Positions 33,202-43,004 of a DNA stretch of 57,920 nucleotides are shown here, piece by piece (the first letter of the stretch is position 1; every line of letters begins with the position of its first letter). Both the position numbers and the translations under genes were made by a program. This DNA is from Verrucomicrobiota bacterium. Its GTDB lineage: Bacteria; Verrucomicrobiota; Kiritimatiellia; CAJWTS01. The notes under the pieces are model-generated. The model did not search any database. It had not been told where the DNA came from and saw nothing but the letters and a program-made list of their open reading frames with translations. The DNA is taken from positions 1 through 57,920 of the forward strand of contig JAQBYD010000020.1 of the NCBI GenBank assembly GCA_027623315.1, read 5' to 3'.

Positions 33202-34239
33202 ATGAGCATTGAGAAGAAAGCATATGGTACGACCGCAGCTGGCGATGAGGTTGAGCTCTACACGCTCGAGAACGGCAATGGCCTGCGCGCAGAGATCACG
33301 AACTTCGGTGCTCTGCTAACGAGCCTGGCGGCGCCGGATCGCGACGGTCATAGGGCCGATGTCGCACTGGGCTTCGAGACCCTGGCGGAGTGGGAGAAGA
33401 ATCCCGCGTACCTCGGCGCGACGGTCGGGCGCTACGGCAACCGGATCGCAAACGGGCGATTTGAGCTGGATGGCCAGGTGTACCAACTCGCCTGCAACGA
33501 CGGTGATAACCACCTGCATGGTGGACTCGTCGGATTCGACAAGGTCGTCTGGCGGGCTGATGCCACAGAGGTCGGCGGGGACCCGACGGTACGCCTGGAG
33601 TATACCAGTCCCGACAATGAAGAGGGGTATCCGGGAGAACTCGCCGTACAGGTCGAGTACGGGCTCACCGCCGGAAATGCCCTCCGCATCGAGTTCATGG
33701 CCACAACCGATAAGCCAACCGTGATCAACCTGGTGCATCATACGTACTGGAATCTGAACGGGGATCCATTGCAGCTGGTGCTGGATCATGAGCTGATGCT
33801 CCACGCGGATGCCTATCTCCCCGTTCACGCCGGCGGAATTCCGACGGGGGAGCGTCGCCGGGTCGAGGGCACACCCATGGATTTTCGTGCCGCGCACGTG
33901 ATCGGTGACAGAATTGACCAGGTCGATGGTGGCTATGACCACAACTGGATTCCCGAGGGGGCAGGGGATGTACGGTCCGTCGCTGAAGTCGTTTCGCCGT
34001 CGACGGGCAGGAGGATGCAGGTTGAGACCGATCAGCGTGGTATCCAGTTCTACTCCGGGAATTTCCTGGACGGTACGGCGATAGGCCGCGGTGGAGCTCG
34101 CTACGAGCGGCACGCGGGGTTGTGCCTGGAGACGCAGGCGTGGCCGGATTCTCCGAATCAGCCCGGGTTCCCGTCATCGGTGCTGCGCCCGGGAGAGACC
34201 TACCGCCACGTGATGGTGCACCGTTTCGATACGGTGTAG
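33202..34239 (+). CDS. galM: aldose 1-epimerase (mutarotase)
   Basis: A 345-residue GalM-type enzyme that interconverts alpha and beta anomers of aldoses. GGAGGT lies 5 bases before the ATG. NHLHGG (103-108) includes the first active-site His; HHTYWNLNG (179-187) carries the catalytic base region; the conserved acid is in GLCLETQAWPDSPN near the C-terminus. No signal peptide, so cytoplasmic. Its neighbours on the right include phosphofructokinase, in line with a role in central sugar use. Confidence 0.92.
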   Translation: MSIEKKAYGTTAAGDEVELYTLENGNGLRAEITNFGALLTSLAAPDRDGHRADVALGFETLAEWEKNPAYLGATVGRYGNRIANGRFELDGQVYQLACNDGDNHLHGGLVGFDKVVWRADATEVGGDPTVRLEYTSPDNEEGYPGELAVQVEYGLTAGNALRIEFMATTDKPTVINLVHHTYWNLNGDPLQLVLDHELMLHADAYLPVHAGGIPTGERRRVEGTPMDFRAAHVIGDRIDQVDGGYDHNWIPEGAGDVRSVAEVVSPSTGRRMQVETDQRGIQFYSGNFLDGTAIGRGGARYERHAGLCLETQAWPDSPNQPGFPSSVLRPGETYRHVMVHRFDTV

Positions 34240-34257
34240 TCCGGACCCGACAGGAGG

Positions 34258-34485
34258 TTAATCGACGGGTTCCCGTCCCATACGCTGACCGATAATCATG
34301 CGAAAGATCTTGAAGACCGCGAAGACAACGATGGCGCCGCCGATCCAGATGAAAATGCCGAACCCGCTGTCTTCCTCAACCGGTGGGTACCAGGTGTCGA
34401 CACCCTCCTCGGAGATTCCTGTGAGCTCGTCTGACGGCGGGTAGTCGTTGAAGATCTGACCTAGACTGACGTTCGCTGTGGCCAT
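34258..34485 (-). CDS. small membrane protein, hypothetical
   Basis: A 75-residue protein with one transmembrane helix (GFGIFIWIGGAIVVFAVFKI) near residues 41-60 and a basic C-terminal tail. The N-terminal half is acidic and Tyr/Pro-rich (YPPSDELTGISEEGVDTWY). It is transcribed against galM and away from the phosphofructokinase gene. No family is recognised; the start rests on the open frame only. Confidence 0.5.
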   Translation of the reverse strand: MATANVSLGQIFNDYPPSDELTGISEEGVDTWYPPVEEDSGFGIFIWIGGAIVVFAVFKIFRMIIGQRMGREPVD

Positions 34486-34605
34486 GACGTATTCAACTTA
34501 ATCGCGGCGCCTGTGTCCAGCGCGCAAATGATAATGCTTGATCTCGACGCGCATGCTCGGTAACAACACTATCGTGGCGTTTCGTTTTGTGATAGGAGAG
34601 AACGT

Positions 34606-35805
34606 ATGGGTAAATTAAAAGGAACGATCGGAATATTGACGGGTGGAGGGGACTGTCCGGGCCTGAATCCGGCGATTCGAGGGATTACGGTGCGAGGTAT
34701 CCGTGAAGGCTACCGGGTGATCGGGATCCGTCGCGGGTGGGCAGGACTGGTTGATCTTGTTCGCGATAAGGATGCGGACAATAGGGGGTGTTTCATGGAG
34801 CTCGATTCCGAAATCGCAACCCGCGCGGCACGCACGGGAGGAACGTTTCTGCATACCAGTCGCACACGTCCGAGTCACTTGCCCAAGGGCGCCGTTCCAC
34901 CTCATCTCCAGGACCAGTATACATCCGAGACCAACGATCTCACCGCGGAAGTCTTGAAGAATCTCGATTTCATCGGTATCGATATGCTCATTCCAATTGG
35001 CGGGGACGACACGCTCAGCTACGCCCAGCACCTTCATGAGCAGAACGTTCCGGTCGTGGCGATCCCCAAGACGATGGACAACGATGTGCCGGGTACGGAG
35101 TACTGCATCGGCTTCAGTACGTGTGTGACGCGGACGATCGAGATCGTCAATCAGCTTCGTACCTCTGCCGGGTCACACGAGCGCTTCCTGGTGGTTGAAG
35201 CGTTCGGTCGCTACGCCGGATTTACCGCGCTGTTGCCGGCGATGGGCGGAGCCAGTGATCGATGCATGATCCCTGAGTACGATACAGACCCGGAGTTGCT
35301 CACCAAATTACTGGTGGGTGATTATAACAAGAACCCGAGTCATTACGCCGTCGTGCTGGTTTCTGAAGGAGCTAAGTTTGTCGGCGAAGGCGATATGGCC
35401 TTCGAGAGTCGCGAGGCTGATCAGTACGGGCATCGTAAGCTGGGAGGAATCGGAATTGATGTCGCCGAGCGTCTACGCGATCTCTCCGCGAAACACAATG
35501 GCGGTAAGCGCATTGATGTGCTCTATCAGAAACTCGGGTACATCGTGCGTTGCGGAAACCCGGATGCCATGGATTCGATCGTGCCGATGGCATACGGCAA
35601 CATGGCGATGGACTTGATCCAAAAGAAGAAATCCGGCCTGCTCGTGGCCATTCGTAACGGTCTATACGACAGTGTTCCGGTGAACGTTGTGGTGGGTCAG
35701 AAGAAGGTGATTGATGTGGAGAAGTACTATCACTCCGAGCGCCTGCGTCCGCGCTATCAATCCTTCATCGGGACCCCGCTGTTCAGCATGGCCGGCGGTC
35801 GGTAA
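34606..35805 (+). CDS. 6-phosphofructokinase, pyrophosphate-type active site
   Basis: A 399-residue PfkA-family enzyme acting at the fructose-6-phosphate/fructose-1,6-bisphosphate step. TGGGDCPGLN (12-21) is the phosphoryl-donor loop. The donor-specificity positions are Asp in GGDDT (132-136) and Lys in PKTMDND (154-160). ATP enzymes have Gly at both (GGDGS and P-G-TIDND), so this one should use pyrophosphate and work reversibly. Length and the GGASDRCMIPE region fit the long subgroup common in non-model bacteria. GGAG lies about 9 bases before the ATG. It converges with a PP2C gene. Confidence 0.9.
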   Translation: MGKLKGTIGILTGGGDCPGLNPAIRGITVRGIREGYRVIGIRRGWAGLVDLVRDKDADNRGCFMELDSEIATRAARTGGTFLHTSRTRPSHLPKGAVPPHLQDQYTSETNDLTAEVLKNLDFIGIDMLIPIGGDDTLSYAQHLHEQNVPVVAIPKTMDNDVPGTEYCIGFSTCVTRTIEIVNQLRTSAGSHERFLVVEAFGRYAGFTALLPAMGGASDRCMIPEYDTDPELLTKLLVGDYNKNPSHYAVVLVSEGAKFVGEGDMAFESREADQYGHRKLGGIGIDVAERLRDLSAKHNGGKRIDVLYQKLGYIVRCGNPDAMDSIVPMAYGNMAMDLIQKKKSGLLVAIRNGLYDSVPVNVVVGQKKVIDVEKYYHSERLRPRYQSFIGTPLFSMAGGR

Positions 35806-35824
35806 AACTTCGCCGGGTCGTGTG

Positions 35825-36631
35825 CTACGTGCGCCGGTAGGCCAGTACGGTCAGGTCGTCCGGCCCGGACCAGCTTCGGCGTGCGTTGGACATGGAGCGG
35901 CGGCTTGCCGTGACCAGGGCCTCCACCGCGGATTCAAGCGGTCGCCTTTGTGCCAGGCGACCGATCTCGATGATCGTCAGATTGTCGAATAGGCCGTCGG
36001 TGGCGAGAATCACCGTGTCTCTAGCGGCAAGGCTTCGCGGTGGCCCCACATCAATCGTCATCTCCTCATCTCCGATCAGATTGGAAACCAGGTGCCGTTC
36101 CTCGTGATGTCTTGCACGCGTCTCGCTGATCAAGCCGGCGCGCTGCGCGAGGCCGGCGGGTGTGTGCCCGTAGATCCGGGACTTGATTTTCCCCCGGCCG
36201 CCCACCACCAGCAGGAGTGAGTCGCCGGCGTGGTAGGAGCGAATTCGCGCGTGAGAGATCTCGAGGGTGACGAGCGTTGTGGCTGCCCCGAGTCCAAGGT
36301 CGATCACGCCCTGGTTGGCCTCTTCGAATCCCGTCATAACCGCGTTTCGCACACCGCGCGATTCTCCGTTCACGGTTGCGAGCTGTGCGGCCAGCGTGGT
36401 CAGGGCGACCGCGGAGGCGTCTTCCCCGTGCGGGCATCCGCCCACGCCGTCTGCAACGGCCAGGACGAGGTGCTGGTCATCCACCGGGATTACGGCGGCT
36501 CCATCCTCATTGCAGTGGCCGGGATAGACCGGAGAGGTGTGCACCGCGATGCGGCCGTGGCCCACATCAAGAACGTCGCAGCCCTGCATGGATTGCTGGA
36601 GATACGAGCGTGCTGGAGTGGAGAGCGTCAT
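35825..36631 (-). CDS. PP2C-type protein serine/threonine phosphatase
   Basis: A 268-residue soluble phosphatase. Metal-binding motifs are intact: NEDG (41-44), LAVADGVGG (57-65), and VILATDGLFDNLTIIEI toward the C-terminus. GDSLLLVV marks the central strand. It would dephosphorylate Ser/Thr on proteins using Mn or Mg; no kinase is next to it. ATG 36631 has no clear Shine-Dalgarno; M15 (MQGCDVLDVGHGR) is a possible alternative. It is divergent from the AsmA-like gene across about 220 bp in which I see no clear promoter. Confidence 0.87.
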   Translation of the reverse strand: MTLSTPARSYLQQSMQGCDVLDVGHGRIAVHTSPVYPGHCNEDGAAVIPVDDQHLVLAVADGVGGCPHGEDASAVALTTLAAQLATVNGESRGVRNAVMTGFEEANQGVIDLGLGAATTLVTLEISHARIRSYHAGDSLLLVVGGRGKIKSRIYGHTPAGLAQRAGLISETRARHHEERHLVSNLIGDEEMTIDVGPPRSLAARDTVILATDGLFDNLTIIEIGRLAQRRPLESAVEALVTASRRSMSNARRSWSGPDDLTVLAYRRT

Positions 36632-36849
36632 GATCCGCAGGCAAGCCTAACGCGGATTCTTTCCCGCCAATTCATGCGGTGGCCCAGCATGGGTAGGAAC
36701 TATACAAAACTCTCGCGATCGAGAGAAGTGAAAAGTTGTGGATGAAGATAGCTGCTTTGAGGTTTCTGCCCGCTTCTGGTAGCATAATCGCCTTTGTGCC
36801 GCTGTCCGTTGCGGATCTCGATGAATCTGGCTGGCTGATCTAAAAACGT

Positions 36850-39800
36850 GTGAAAACCTCGCAACGACGATTGTTATGGGCCTGTGTGTCCGTCCTGGGT
36901 GTCCTGGTCGCATTGACGGTGCTGTTGCCGCGCATTGGTTCTTGGGACCCCTTGAAGCGTTTGATCATGCGGCGTGTGAACGACCAGATCCCGGGTCGGC
37001 TTGCCGTCGATTCGATCTCGCTCAGGTGGACGGGGCCGCTGGTGGCACATGGCGCGCAGTATCGGGACGGTGAGGAGTTTTCATTCGTCGCTGACTCTGT
37101 CGAGGTCGAGGCCGGGCTGCTGGAGATGTTCGATACGGTTCGGGAGTTGGGCATCGTCTCCATTCGCCGTCCACGCGTTCGTATCGCGGCCCCGCGCGAC
37201 AGCCCTGGATCGCACGCCGAGGCAGACATGATGACGCCACCAGCGCAGCGCGATTCCGCGGCCGCGCAGCGAGTGGATACGTTTGATGCGGCGAATCGCA
37301 GCCCCGCCGCGGCGACATGGGATATCACAGCGGACGTTCGGATATCGAACGGGGAGTTCGTGGTCGCTCTCGACCCCAACGTTGAACCCCTCGCGCTGAC
37401 CAGTGTGAATGCGTCCATCCGTGTATCGGGGCTGGCTGAGTCCATCCGCATCGAAGCGAATGCCCTCGAAGCAGGGTCGGGCGGTTCGCTCGACGTCAAA
37501 GGGAGCCTGGACCCCGGGGAGGGTGGAGTTCTCGATCTCCAGCGGGCGGATATGGAGTTCGACATTTCCTGTTCGGATCTATCGATCGGGCCGGCACTTG
37601 GTATCCTCCCCGCCGATCCATCGATACCGCGTGCCTCCGGCGTCGTTCGCTGCGAGGGAACGTTCTCGCGAAAGAACGGCGACGATATGGCGGCGCGCGG
37701 ATTGCTTGAAGTGGGCGACCTGAAAGTCTTCGGAGCACTGCTCGGTGACGAGGTCCCATCATGGGATCGACTGGAGTGCGCTTTCGATGTAGGGCGCCAG
37801 GGGGACATGATTCGGATCGGGGGATTCAAGCTGGACAGTGGAGACATTCGCATCGACGCGCAGGGAGTCCTTGGCAGCGCGGGCACCCACCGGGCTCCAA
37901 CCGGAAGCCTTTCGGGCGGGGTCGTGATCGATCTCGCATCCCTGGCGGGGAAGGTGCCTCGACTGTTGAGACTTCGCGACGGCACGACGGTGCGTAAAGG
38001 ATTTGGGCATCTGGCCGCGAGTGTCAAATCCACCATTGAGACCCAGGACTTCCAAGTGGAGCTCGATCTGCGTGACATCGAAGCCCTCGTCGACGGGCGT
38101 GAATTCGCGGTGGAGCGTCTCATCGATCTGCGCGTCGCGGGCGGCTTGCGACAAGGGGTGCCGATTTTCGACGAACTCGTGGTGCACTCTCCGCTGCTGC
38201 AGGGCCACGGTAGCGGGAACCTGGAGAGGTTTGGCGTATCCTTATCGAACGATCTCGCGGTGGCGATGCACGAGATCAAGCAATTCTTCGAACTCGAAGG
38301 GCTGGATGCCTCGGGGACCCTGGCGCTGCAGGCCGAGATGATAGGACTGACCCAGGAGAAGCGAAGCATGACCTGCACGCTGACCGGACGCGATATCATG
38401 CTGGCTGGATTTACACCTGATGCAGTATCGGGACTTGGTTTCGAGTGGAACGCCGCGACGTCCATCGAAGTTCTGGACGGTGGCGCCGGGGTTGCGTTCA
38501 CGACGCCATCCTTCGATTTCACGTCCCCGCTGATGACGGCTGCTTTCGTTGGAAGACGCATTGAGGTGCCGTGGCGAGATCAACCTCCGACGATCGCGGG
38601 TGGGCAGTTGAACGTCAGCGCGAAGCTTGACCGGATCACTGACTTCTTGCGGGGGATCGGGGAAATCTCGGAGTCGCATGCGGCCAAGGGAGATCTCTCC
38701 CTGACCTGTCGTGCAGACGTCAACGAGAGTCGAATCGAGCTCAAGGTCGACGATCTTAGTATTGAAGCCTTCCAGGTTCGTGTGGCGGATGCCGAAACGC
38801 GCGCCCAGGCCGTTCATCTAACCGGTGCATTCGCCTCGGACCGTCAGCGAGATGTCCTGAACCTGAGTACCGTGAGACTGGAGTTCGCCTCCGGAGAGCT
38901 GACTGCGGACAGGGTGCAGTGGAACGATGGAAGGCTCTCGCATGCCACCTGTCGTCTCGATACCCAGCTGTCGACGTTGGTTGCGGCACTGGGCGGGTTC
39001 GCGCGCCTGCCGGAAGGGTCCACCTTGTCCGGTCGTCTGCATGGGGCTCTCGATTTCGCAACGCCCGACGGTCAGCCGCGTCTTGACGTTGATCTTGCAG
39101 TGGATGACTTCGGGCTGGCCTCGCTGAACAAGCCGCCCATATCCGAGGAGGCCATCGCGCTTCGATTCTCAGCGCAGCTGGATCCCGAAAAAGATGAACT
39201 TCAAGTCAGTGAGTTGCGGCTGCACTCTGAGATGCTGACGCTTACCGGCCAGGCACGTGTGTCGGACTGGGCCAACCGCAGAGTGCTCGAGACGAGCGGC
39301 TTGCTGGGACTCGACTTCGAGACCGCGGCGGCACTCGTGCAGCACTTCAGTGAGGTGCCGCTGACCGGTACCGGGCGCAAGGAACTACCGTTCAAGCTCA
39401 CCACGGAGCTGGGCCGGACGAGTTGGATCGAGCGATTGAAGCATACGTCGGGAAGTGCCGCTGTCTTCGCCAAAGAAGTAGAGTTGTACGGGGTGCGAGC
39501 CGGGCCGTTGCAGGTCCCTTTGGTCATCAGTAACCAACTGGCCCATGCAGCGCTGGAGGCTGCGATTGGGGAGGGCACCATCTCGTTGCATCCGTACCTG
39601 GATGTACGTTCCGAGCCGCCCCGTTTGGTTGTTGCGGACGGAAGCCAACTACTCTCAGATATTGAACTGACCAGTGACATAGCCGGCGGACTGCTGGCCA
39701 AGGTCCATCCCCTTTTCGTCGGCTCAGTGGTGAGTGGAGGACGCATCGGGTTGAAGATGAAACGATTCGGCATGCCGATCGATGAGACGGCGATGCGAGC

Positions 39801-40254
39801 CTTCGAGTTGGAGGGGCTCTTCTCCATGGAGAATATCGTGTTGGTGCCGGGCGGGCTTCTTCAGCAGATTCTCGGGCTCGCACGCTACGATGGCGAGCTG
39901 GTGACCGTGGCTGATCAACTCGTCTCGTTCGAGCGCAAACAGGACCGGATTGTAGCATCGCCGCTCGTGGTGCGGATCGAGGGGCATAGCCTCCAGTTCT
40001 ACGGATCCGTCGGCCTGGACGGTTCCCTTGATTACAAGGTCGAGATCCCGCTGACCCCGGAGCTGGTGGGCGAGCGGGCCGCGAAGGAGCTCGACGGTAA
40101 GTCGGTCATTCTCGATATCGGGGGAACTGCTGCGCGTCCGGTGTTGGGGCGTGACGCGTTCCGAAAGGCCGTCGGGCGTTTGGTCGGGAGTGTCGCCGCA
40201 GAAAAGATTCAGAAGGAAGGGCTTCGGTTATTGGAAGATTTGCTGGATCGGTGA
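36850..40254 (+). CDS. large AsmA-like envelope protein
   Basis: A 1134-residue protein with a GTG start. One N-terminal transmembrane helix (LLWACVSVLGVLVALTVLLP) anchors a very long, beta-rich periplasmic region. QIPGRLAVDSISLRWTGPL is the classic AsmA/TamB-family opening (a basic N-terminal helix, then strands of a repeating beta-groove). Similar strand pairs recur throughout (for example FDVGRQGDMIRIGGFKLDSG and VVRIEGHSLQFYGSVGLDGS). A near-C-terminal DGSLDYKVEIPLTPELV matches the AsmA C-terminal domain. Family members are thought to form lipid-conducting bridges between inner and outer membranes. It is followed by dxs after 73 bp. Confidence 0.83.
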   Translation: MKTSQRRLLWACVSVLGVLVALTVLLPRIGSWDPLKRLIMRRVNDQIPGRLAVDSISLRWTGPLVAHGAQYRDGEEFSFVADSVEVEAGLLEMFDTVRELGIVSIRRPRVRIAAPRDSPGSHAEADMMTPPAQRDSAAAQRVDTFDAANRSPAAATWDITADVRISNGEFVVALDPNVEPLALTSVNASIRVSGLAESIRIEANALEAGSGGSLDVKGSLDPGEGGVLDLQRADMEFDISCSDLSIGPALGILPADPSIPRASGVVRCEGTFSRKNGDDMAARGLLEVGDLKVFGALLGDEVPSWDRLECAFDVGRQGDMIRIGGFKLDSGDIRIDAQGVLGSAGTHRAPTGSLSGGVVIDLASLAGKVPRLLRLRDGTTVRKGFGHLAASVKSTIETQDFQVELDLRDIEALVDGREFAVERLIDLRVAGGLRQGVPIFDELVVHSPLLQGHGSGNLERFGVSLSNDLAVAMHEIKQFFELEGLDASGTLALQAEMIGLTQEKRSMTCTLTGRDIMLAGFTPDAVSGLGFEWNAATSIEVLDGGAGVAFTTPSFDFTSPLMTAAFVGRRIEVPWRDQPPTIAGGQLNVSAKLDRITDFLRGIGEISESHAAKGDLSLTCRADVNESRIELKVDDLSIEAFQVRVADAETRAQAVHLTGAFASDRQRDVLNLSTVRLEFASGELTADRVQWNDGRLSHATCRLDTQLSTLVAALGGFARLPEGSTLSGRLHGALDFATPDGQPRLDVDLAVDDFGLASLNKPPISEEAIALRFSAQLDPEKDELQVSELRLHSEMLTLTGQARVSDWANRRVLETSGLLGLDFETAAALVQHFSEVPLTGTGRKELPFKLTTELGRTSWIERLKHTSGSAAVFAKEVELYGVRAGPLQVPLVISNQLAHAALEAAIGEGTISLHPYLDVRSEPPRLVVADGSQLLSDIELTSDIAGGLLAKVHPLFVGSVVSGGRIGLKMKRFGMPIDETAMRAFELEGLFSMENIVLVPGGLLQQILGLARYDGELVTVADQLVSFERKQDRIVASPLVVRIEGHSLQFYGSVGLDGSLDYKVEIPLTPELVGERAAKELDGKSVILDIGGTAARPVLGRDAFRKAVGRLVGSVAAEKIQKEGLRLLEDLLDR

Positions 40255-40327
40255 ATCGGGATCTTCGCGGCGTACGACCAATCTTGCTGAGGCAGAACCG
40301 ATCTGATAGTAGTGCACCTGTGCGACG

Positions 40328-42208
40328 ATGAGTATTCTCGATACCATAGATTCACCGGACGACCTCAAGGGCCTGTCTCTCGACCAGCTCGAGCAGCTTA
40401 GTGCCGAGGTCCGGACCTTTATTATCGAGTCGGTAAGCGAGACCGGCGGACACCTTGGGACGAACCTGGGCGTTGTGGAGCTGACCGTTGCCATGCTGCA
40501 TGTATTCGACCCGCCGGCGGATAAAATCGTCTGGGATACGACGCACCAGACCTATGCCCATAAGATCCTGACCGGCCGTAGGGATCGCTTTCACACCTTG
40601 CGTGAGCTGGGAGGGTTGTGTGGATTTCAAACTCGCAACGAGAGCCCGTACGACGCTTTTGGTGCGGGGCATGCAGGTACCGGCCTCTCGGCCGCGTTGG
40701 GTATGGCCACCGCACGCGATCAACGCAATGGAAATGAACATGTGGTGGCTGTCGTCGGTGACGCGGCCATAGGCTGCGGGATATCATTCGAGGCGCTCAA
40801 TAATATATCGACAACCACCAATCGCATGATCGTGATTCTGAACGATAACGAAATGTCCATTGCCGAGAATGTGGGATCCTTTTCGAGGTACCTCGGCAGA
40901 CTCCTGGCGAACCCGCATTACAACCGGCTCAAGTCAGGCGTGGAGAGCGCCGCCAAGAAAGCCTTGCGCAGTGAATGGTATCGGACTCTGTACCACCGCA
41001 TGGAAGAGGCGGTGAAGGGGATGTTTCTTCACAGCGTGGTTTTCGAGGAGTTCGGCCTGCGCTATGTCGGCCCCATCAACGGATACGATATTGACTCACT
41101 GGTCGCTGTCTTGAACGTGGCCAAGGAGTACGACAAGCCGATCCTGCTCCATATTTCGACCCGCAAGGGGAAGGGCTATAAACCGGCAGAGGAAGCGCCG
41201 GAGAAGTGGCACAGTACGACCGGTTTCGAGGTCTCCACCGGGGCGAGTCCCCCGAGTCGGCCCGGCGCACCGAAGTACCAGGATGTGTTCGGCGATTGCG
41301 TGATTCGCCTGGCCGAGAAGGATCATCGGATCGTCACGATCACGGCGGGCATGCCATCCGGCACAGGGCTATCGAGATTTGCCAAAGCGTTTCCCTCACG
41401 TTTCTTCGATGTCGGAATCTCCGAGGAGCACGGCGTCATCTTCGCGGCAGGTCTGGCCTGTGACGGCGTTTTGCCTGTGGTCGCCATCTATTCAACATTC
41501 CTGCAGCGTGCGACGGACTGCGTGATCCATGACGTCTGCCTGCAGGACCTTCCGGTGATCTTCTGTCTCGATCGAGCCGGAGTGGTCGGAGACGACGGGC
41601 CAACGCATCATGGTGTCTTCGATATCGCCCTGTTCCGGGCGGTTCCCGGGCTCACGATGATGCAGCCCAAGGATGAAGCGGAGTTGTGTCACATGCTCTA
41701 CAGCGCTTGCATACTGGGCAAACCGGTGATGATCCGATATCCGCGCGGCCACGGGCTTGGCGTCCCGATTCCGGAGGAATACGAGGCGCTTCCGATCGGG
41801 AAGGCGGAAGTCTCAAAGCAAGGGCAAGAGGTCCAGATCTGGGGTCTCGGGGATATGCACGCCCTGGCCGAGCAGGTTGCCGTGCGGTTGGAATCAGACG
41901 GTGTGGATGCGGGAGTGGTCAATCCGCGATTTATTCGTCCGATTGACAAAGAACTTCTTCAACAGCAGGCTCTAAGCGCACGGCTATTTGTGACCATCGA
42001 GAATGGCGTTGCCGTCGGCGGATTCGGATCTGCGGTCCAGGAAGCACTTTCAGATGTTGGTTTCTTCGGACCGGTCCTTCGATGCGGATGGCCCGACGAA
42101 TTTGTGCCGCATGGTTCACCGGACCTCCTGGCGGACCGGTACGGTCTAAAGGCTGATCCGATCGCCGCGCGCGTGCACGAGGGACTGGCATCGCTCGTCA
42201 TGCGATAA
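40328..42208 (+). CDS. dxs: 1-deoxy-D-xylulose-5-phosphate synthase
   Basis: A 626-residue DXS, the first enzyme of the MEP isoprenoid pathway, condensing pyruvate and glyceraldehyde-3-phosphate with thiamine diphosphate. Blocks include SETGGHLGTNLGVVELTVAM, AFGAGHAGTGLSAALGMA, the ThDP/metal-binding GDAAIGCGISFEALNN and LNDNEMSI, and the catalytic glutamate in DVGISEEHGVIFAAG. The transketolase C-terminal domain is complete (PVMIRYPRGHG; TIENGVAVGGFGSAV). It is followed by tlyA and nadK, a dxs-tlyA-nadK order seen in other bacteria. Confidence 0.95.
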   Translation: MSILDTIDSPDDLKGLSLDQLEQLSAEVRTFIIESVSETGGHLGTNLGVVELTVAMLHVFDPPADKIVWDTTHQTYAHKILTGRRDRFHTLRELGGLCGFQTRNESPYDAFGAGHAGTGLSAALGMATARDQRNGNEHVVAVVGDAAIGCGISFEALNNISTTTNRMIVILNDNEMSIAENVGSFSRYLGRLLANPHYNRLKSGVESAAKKALRSEWYRTLYHRMEEAVKGMFLHSVVFEEFGLRYVGPINGYDIDSLVAVLNVAKEYDKPILLHISTRKGKGYKPAEEAPEKWHSTTGFEVSTGASPPSRPGAPKYQDVFGDCVIRLAEKDHRIVTITAGMPSGTGLSRFAKAFPSRFFDVGISEEHGVIFAAGLACDGVLPVVAIYSTFLQRATDCVIHDVCLQDLPVIFCLDRAGVVGDDGPTHHGVFDIALFRAVPGLTMMQPKDEAELCHMLYSACILGKPVMIRYPRGHGLGVPIPEEYEALPIGKAEVSKQGQEVQIWGLGDMHALAEQVAVRLESDGVDAGVVNPRFIRPIDKELLQQQALSARLFVTIENGVAVGGFGSAVQEALSDVGFFGPVLRCGWPDEFVPHGSPDLLADRYGLKADPIAARVHEGLASLVMR

Positions 42209-42266
42209 CCGTTATGCCGCGGGCGGGTCGCGCCACGTCGGAAGCCGGGGTTGGGAGGTCCTTGTC

Positions 42267-43004
42267 TTGGCAAAACAGCGCCTCGATAGCCTGATCGTCG
42301 AACGCGGTCTTGCCGATAGCCGCACGCGTGCGCAGTTGCTGATTCGCGCGGGCAGTGTGCATGTCGCCGGGCAACGCATCATCAAGCCCGCGCATCCCTG
42401 CGTGCCGGACGTCGAACTCCTGGTCGATCCGGGGCCCCCGTACGTTAGTCGCGGCGGAGAGAAACTTGAGGGGGCGCTTAAGGAGTTTGGCATTGATGTC
42501 TCCGGGATGACGGCGATCGACGTGGGTGCCTCCACGGGCGGGTTCACCGATTGTCTGCTGCAGTCCGGTGCGTCGAAGGTCTATTCCGTCGATGTCGGCA
42601 AAGGGCAGCTGTCCTGGGATCTCCGCAAAGACGACCGCGTCGTCGTGATGGAGAAGATGAACGCGCGTAGGTTGATCCCGGCGCAGTTTCCTGATCGCGT
42701 GCAGTTCGCCGTTGTGGATGTCTCCTTTATCAGCTTGACCAAGGTTATACCCGCTGTTAGAGACGTTCTTGAGCCGAGGTCATGCTTGCTGACGCTCGTG
42801 AAGCCCCAGTTTGAAGCGGGTCGTGCGCAGGTCGAGCGCGGAGGCGTGGTTCGGGACCCGGCTGTGCATCAAGAGGTGATCGAGAAGATTCGTCGCTTCG
42901 GGACGGAGGATGCCGCCCTCGAGTGCCGTGGCGTGGTACCGTCCGTCCTGAAAGGTCCTGCAGGGAATATTGAGTTCTTTGCGTATTGGAGGAAGATGTC
43001 GTGA
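42267..43004 (+). CDS. tlyA: TlyA-family rRNA (cytidine-2'-O) methyltransferase
   Basis: A 245-residue protein with a TTG start at 42267, about 9-10 bases after GGGAGGT. An S4 RNA-binding domain is at the N-terminus (RLDSLIVERGLADSRTRAQL). The FtsJ/RrmJ-fold methyltransferase follows, with the SAM motif AIDVGASTGGFTDCLLQ, VYSVDVGKGQLSWDLR, and VDVSFISLTKVIP. It methylates ribose of rRNA; historically annotated as hemolysin. Its last codons overlap the nadK GTG start by 4 bp. Confidence 0.93.
   Translation: MAKQRLDSLIVERGLADSRTRAQLLIRAGSVHVAGQRIIKPAHPCVPDVELLVDPGPPYVSRGGEKLEGALKEFGIDVSGMTAIDVGASTGGFTDCLLQSGASKVYSVDVGKGQLSWDLRKDDRVVVMEKMNARRLIPAQFPDRVQFAVVDVSFISLTKVIPAVRDVLEPRSCLLTLVKPQFEAGRAQVERGGVVRDPAVHQEVIEKIRRFGTEDAALECRGVVPSVLKGPAGNIEFFAYWRKMS

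Noticed and set aside
36840..38561. 573-codon minus-strand frame opposite the AsmA-like gene
   Set aside because: Ser/Arg/Pro-rich low-complexity translation typical of an antisense shadow of GC-rich coding DNA.
40255..40327. TPP-riboswitch-like words (GCTGAGG, ATCTGATA) upstream of dxs
   Set aside because: The 73-bp gap is too short for the complete aptamer, and the conserved CTGAGA and the second core sequence are not matched well.
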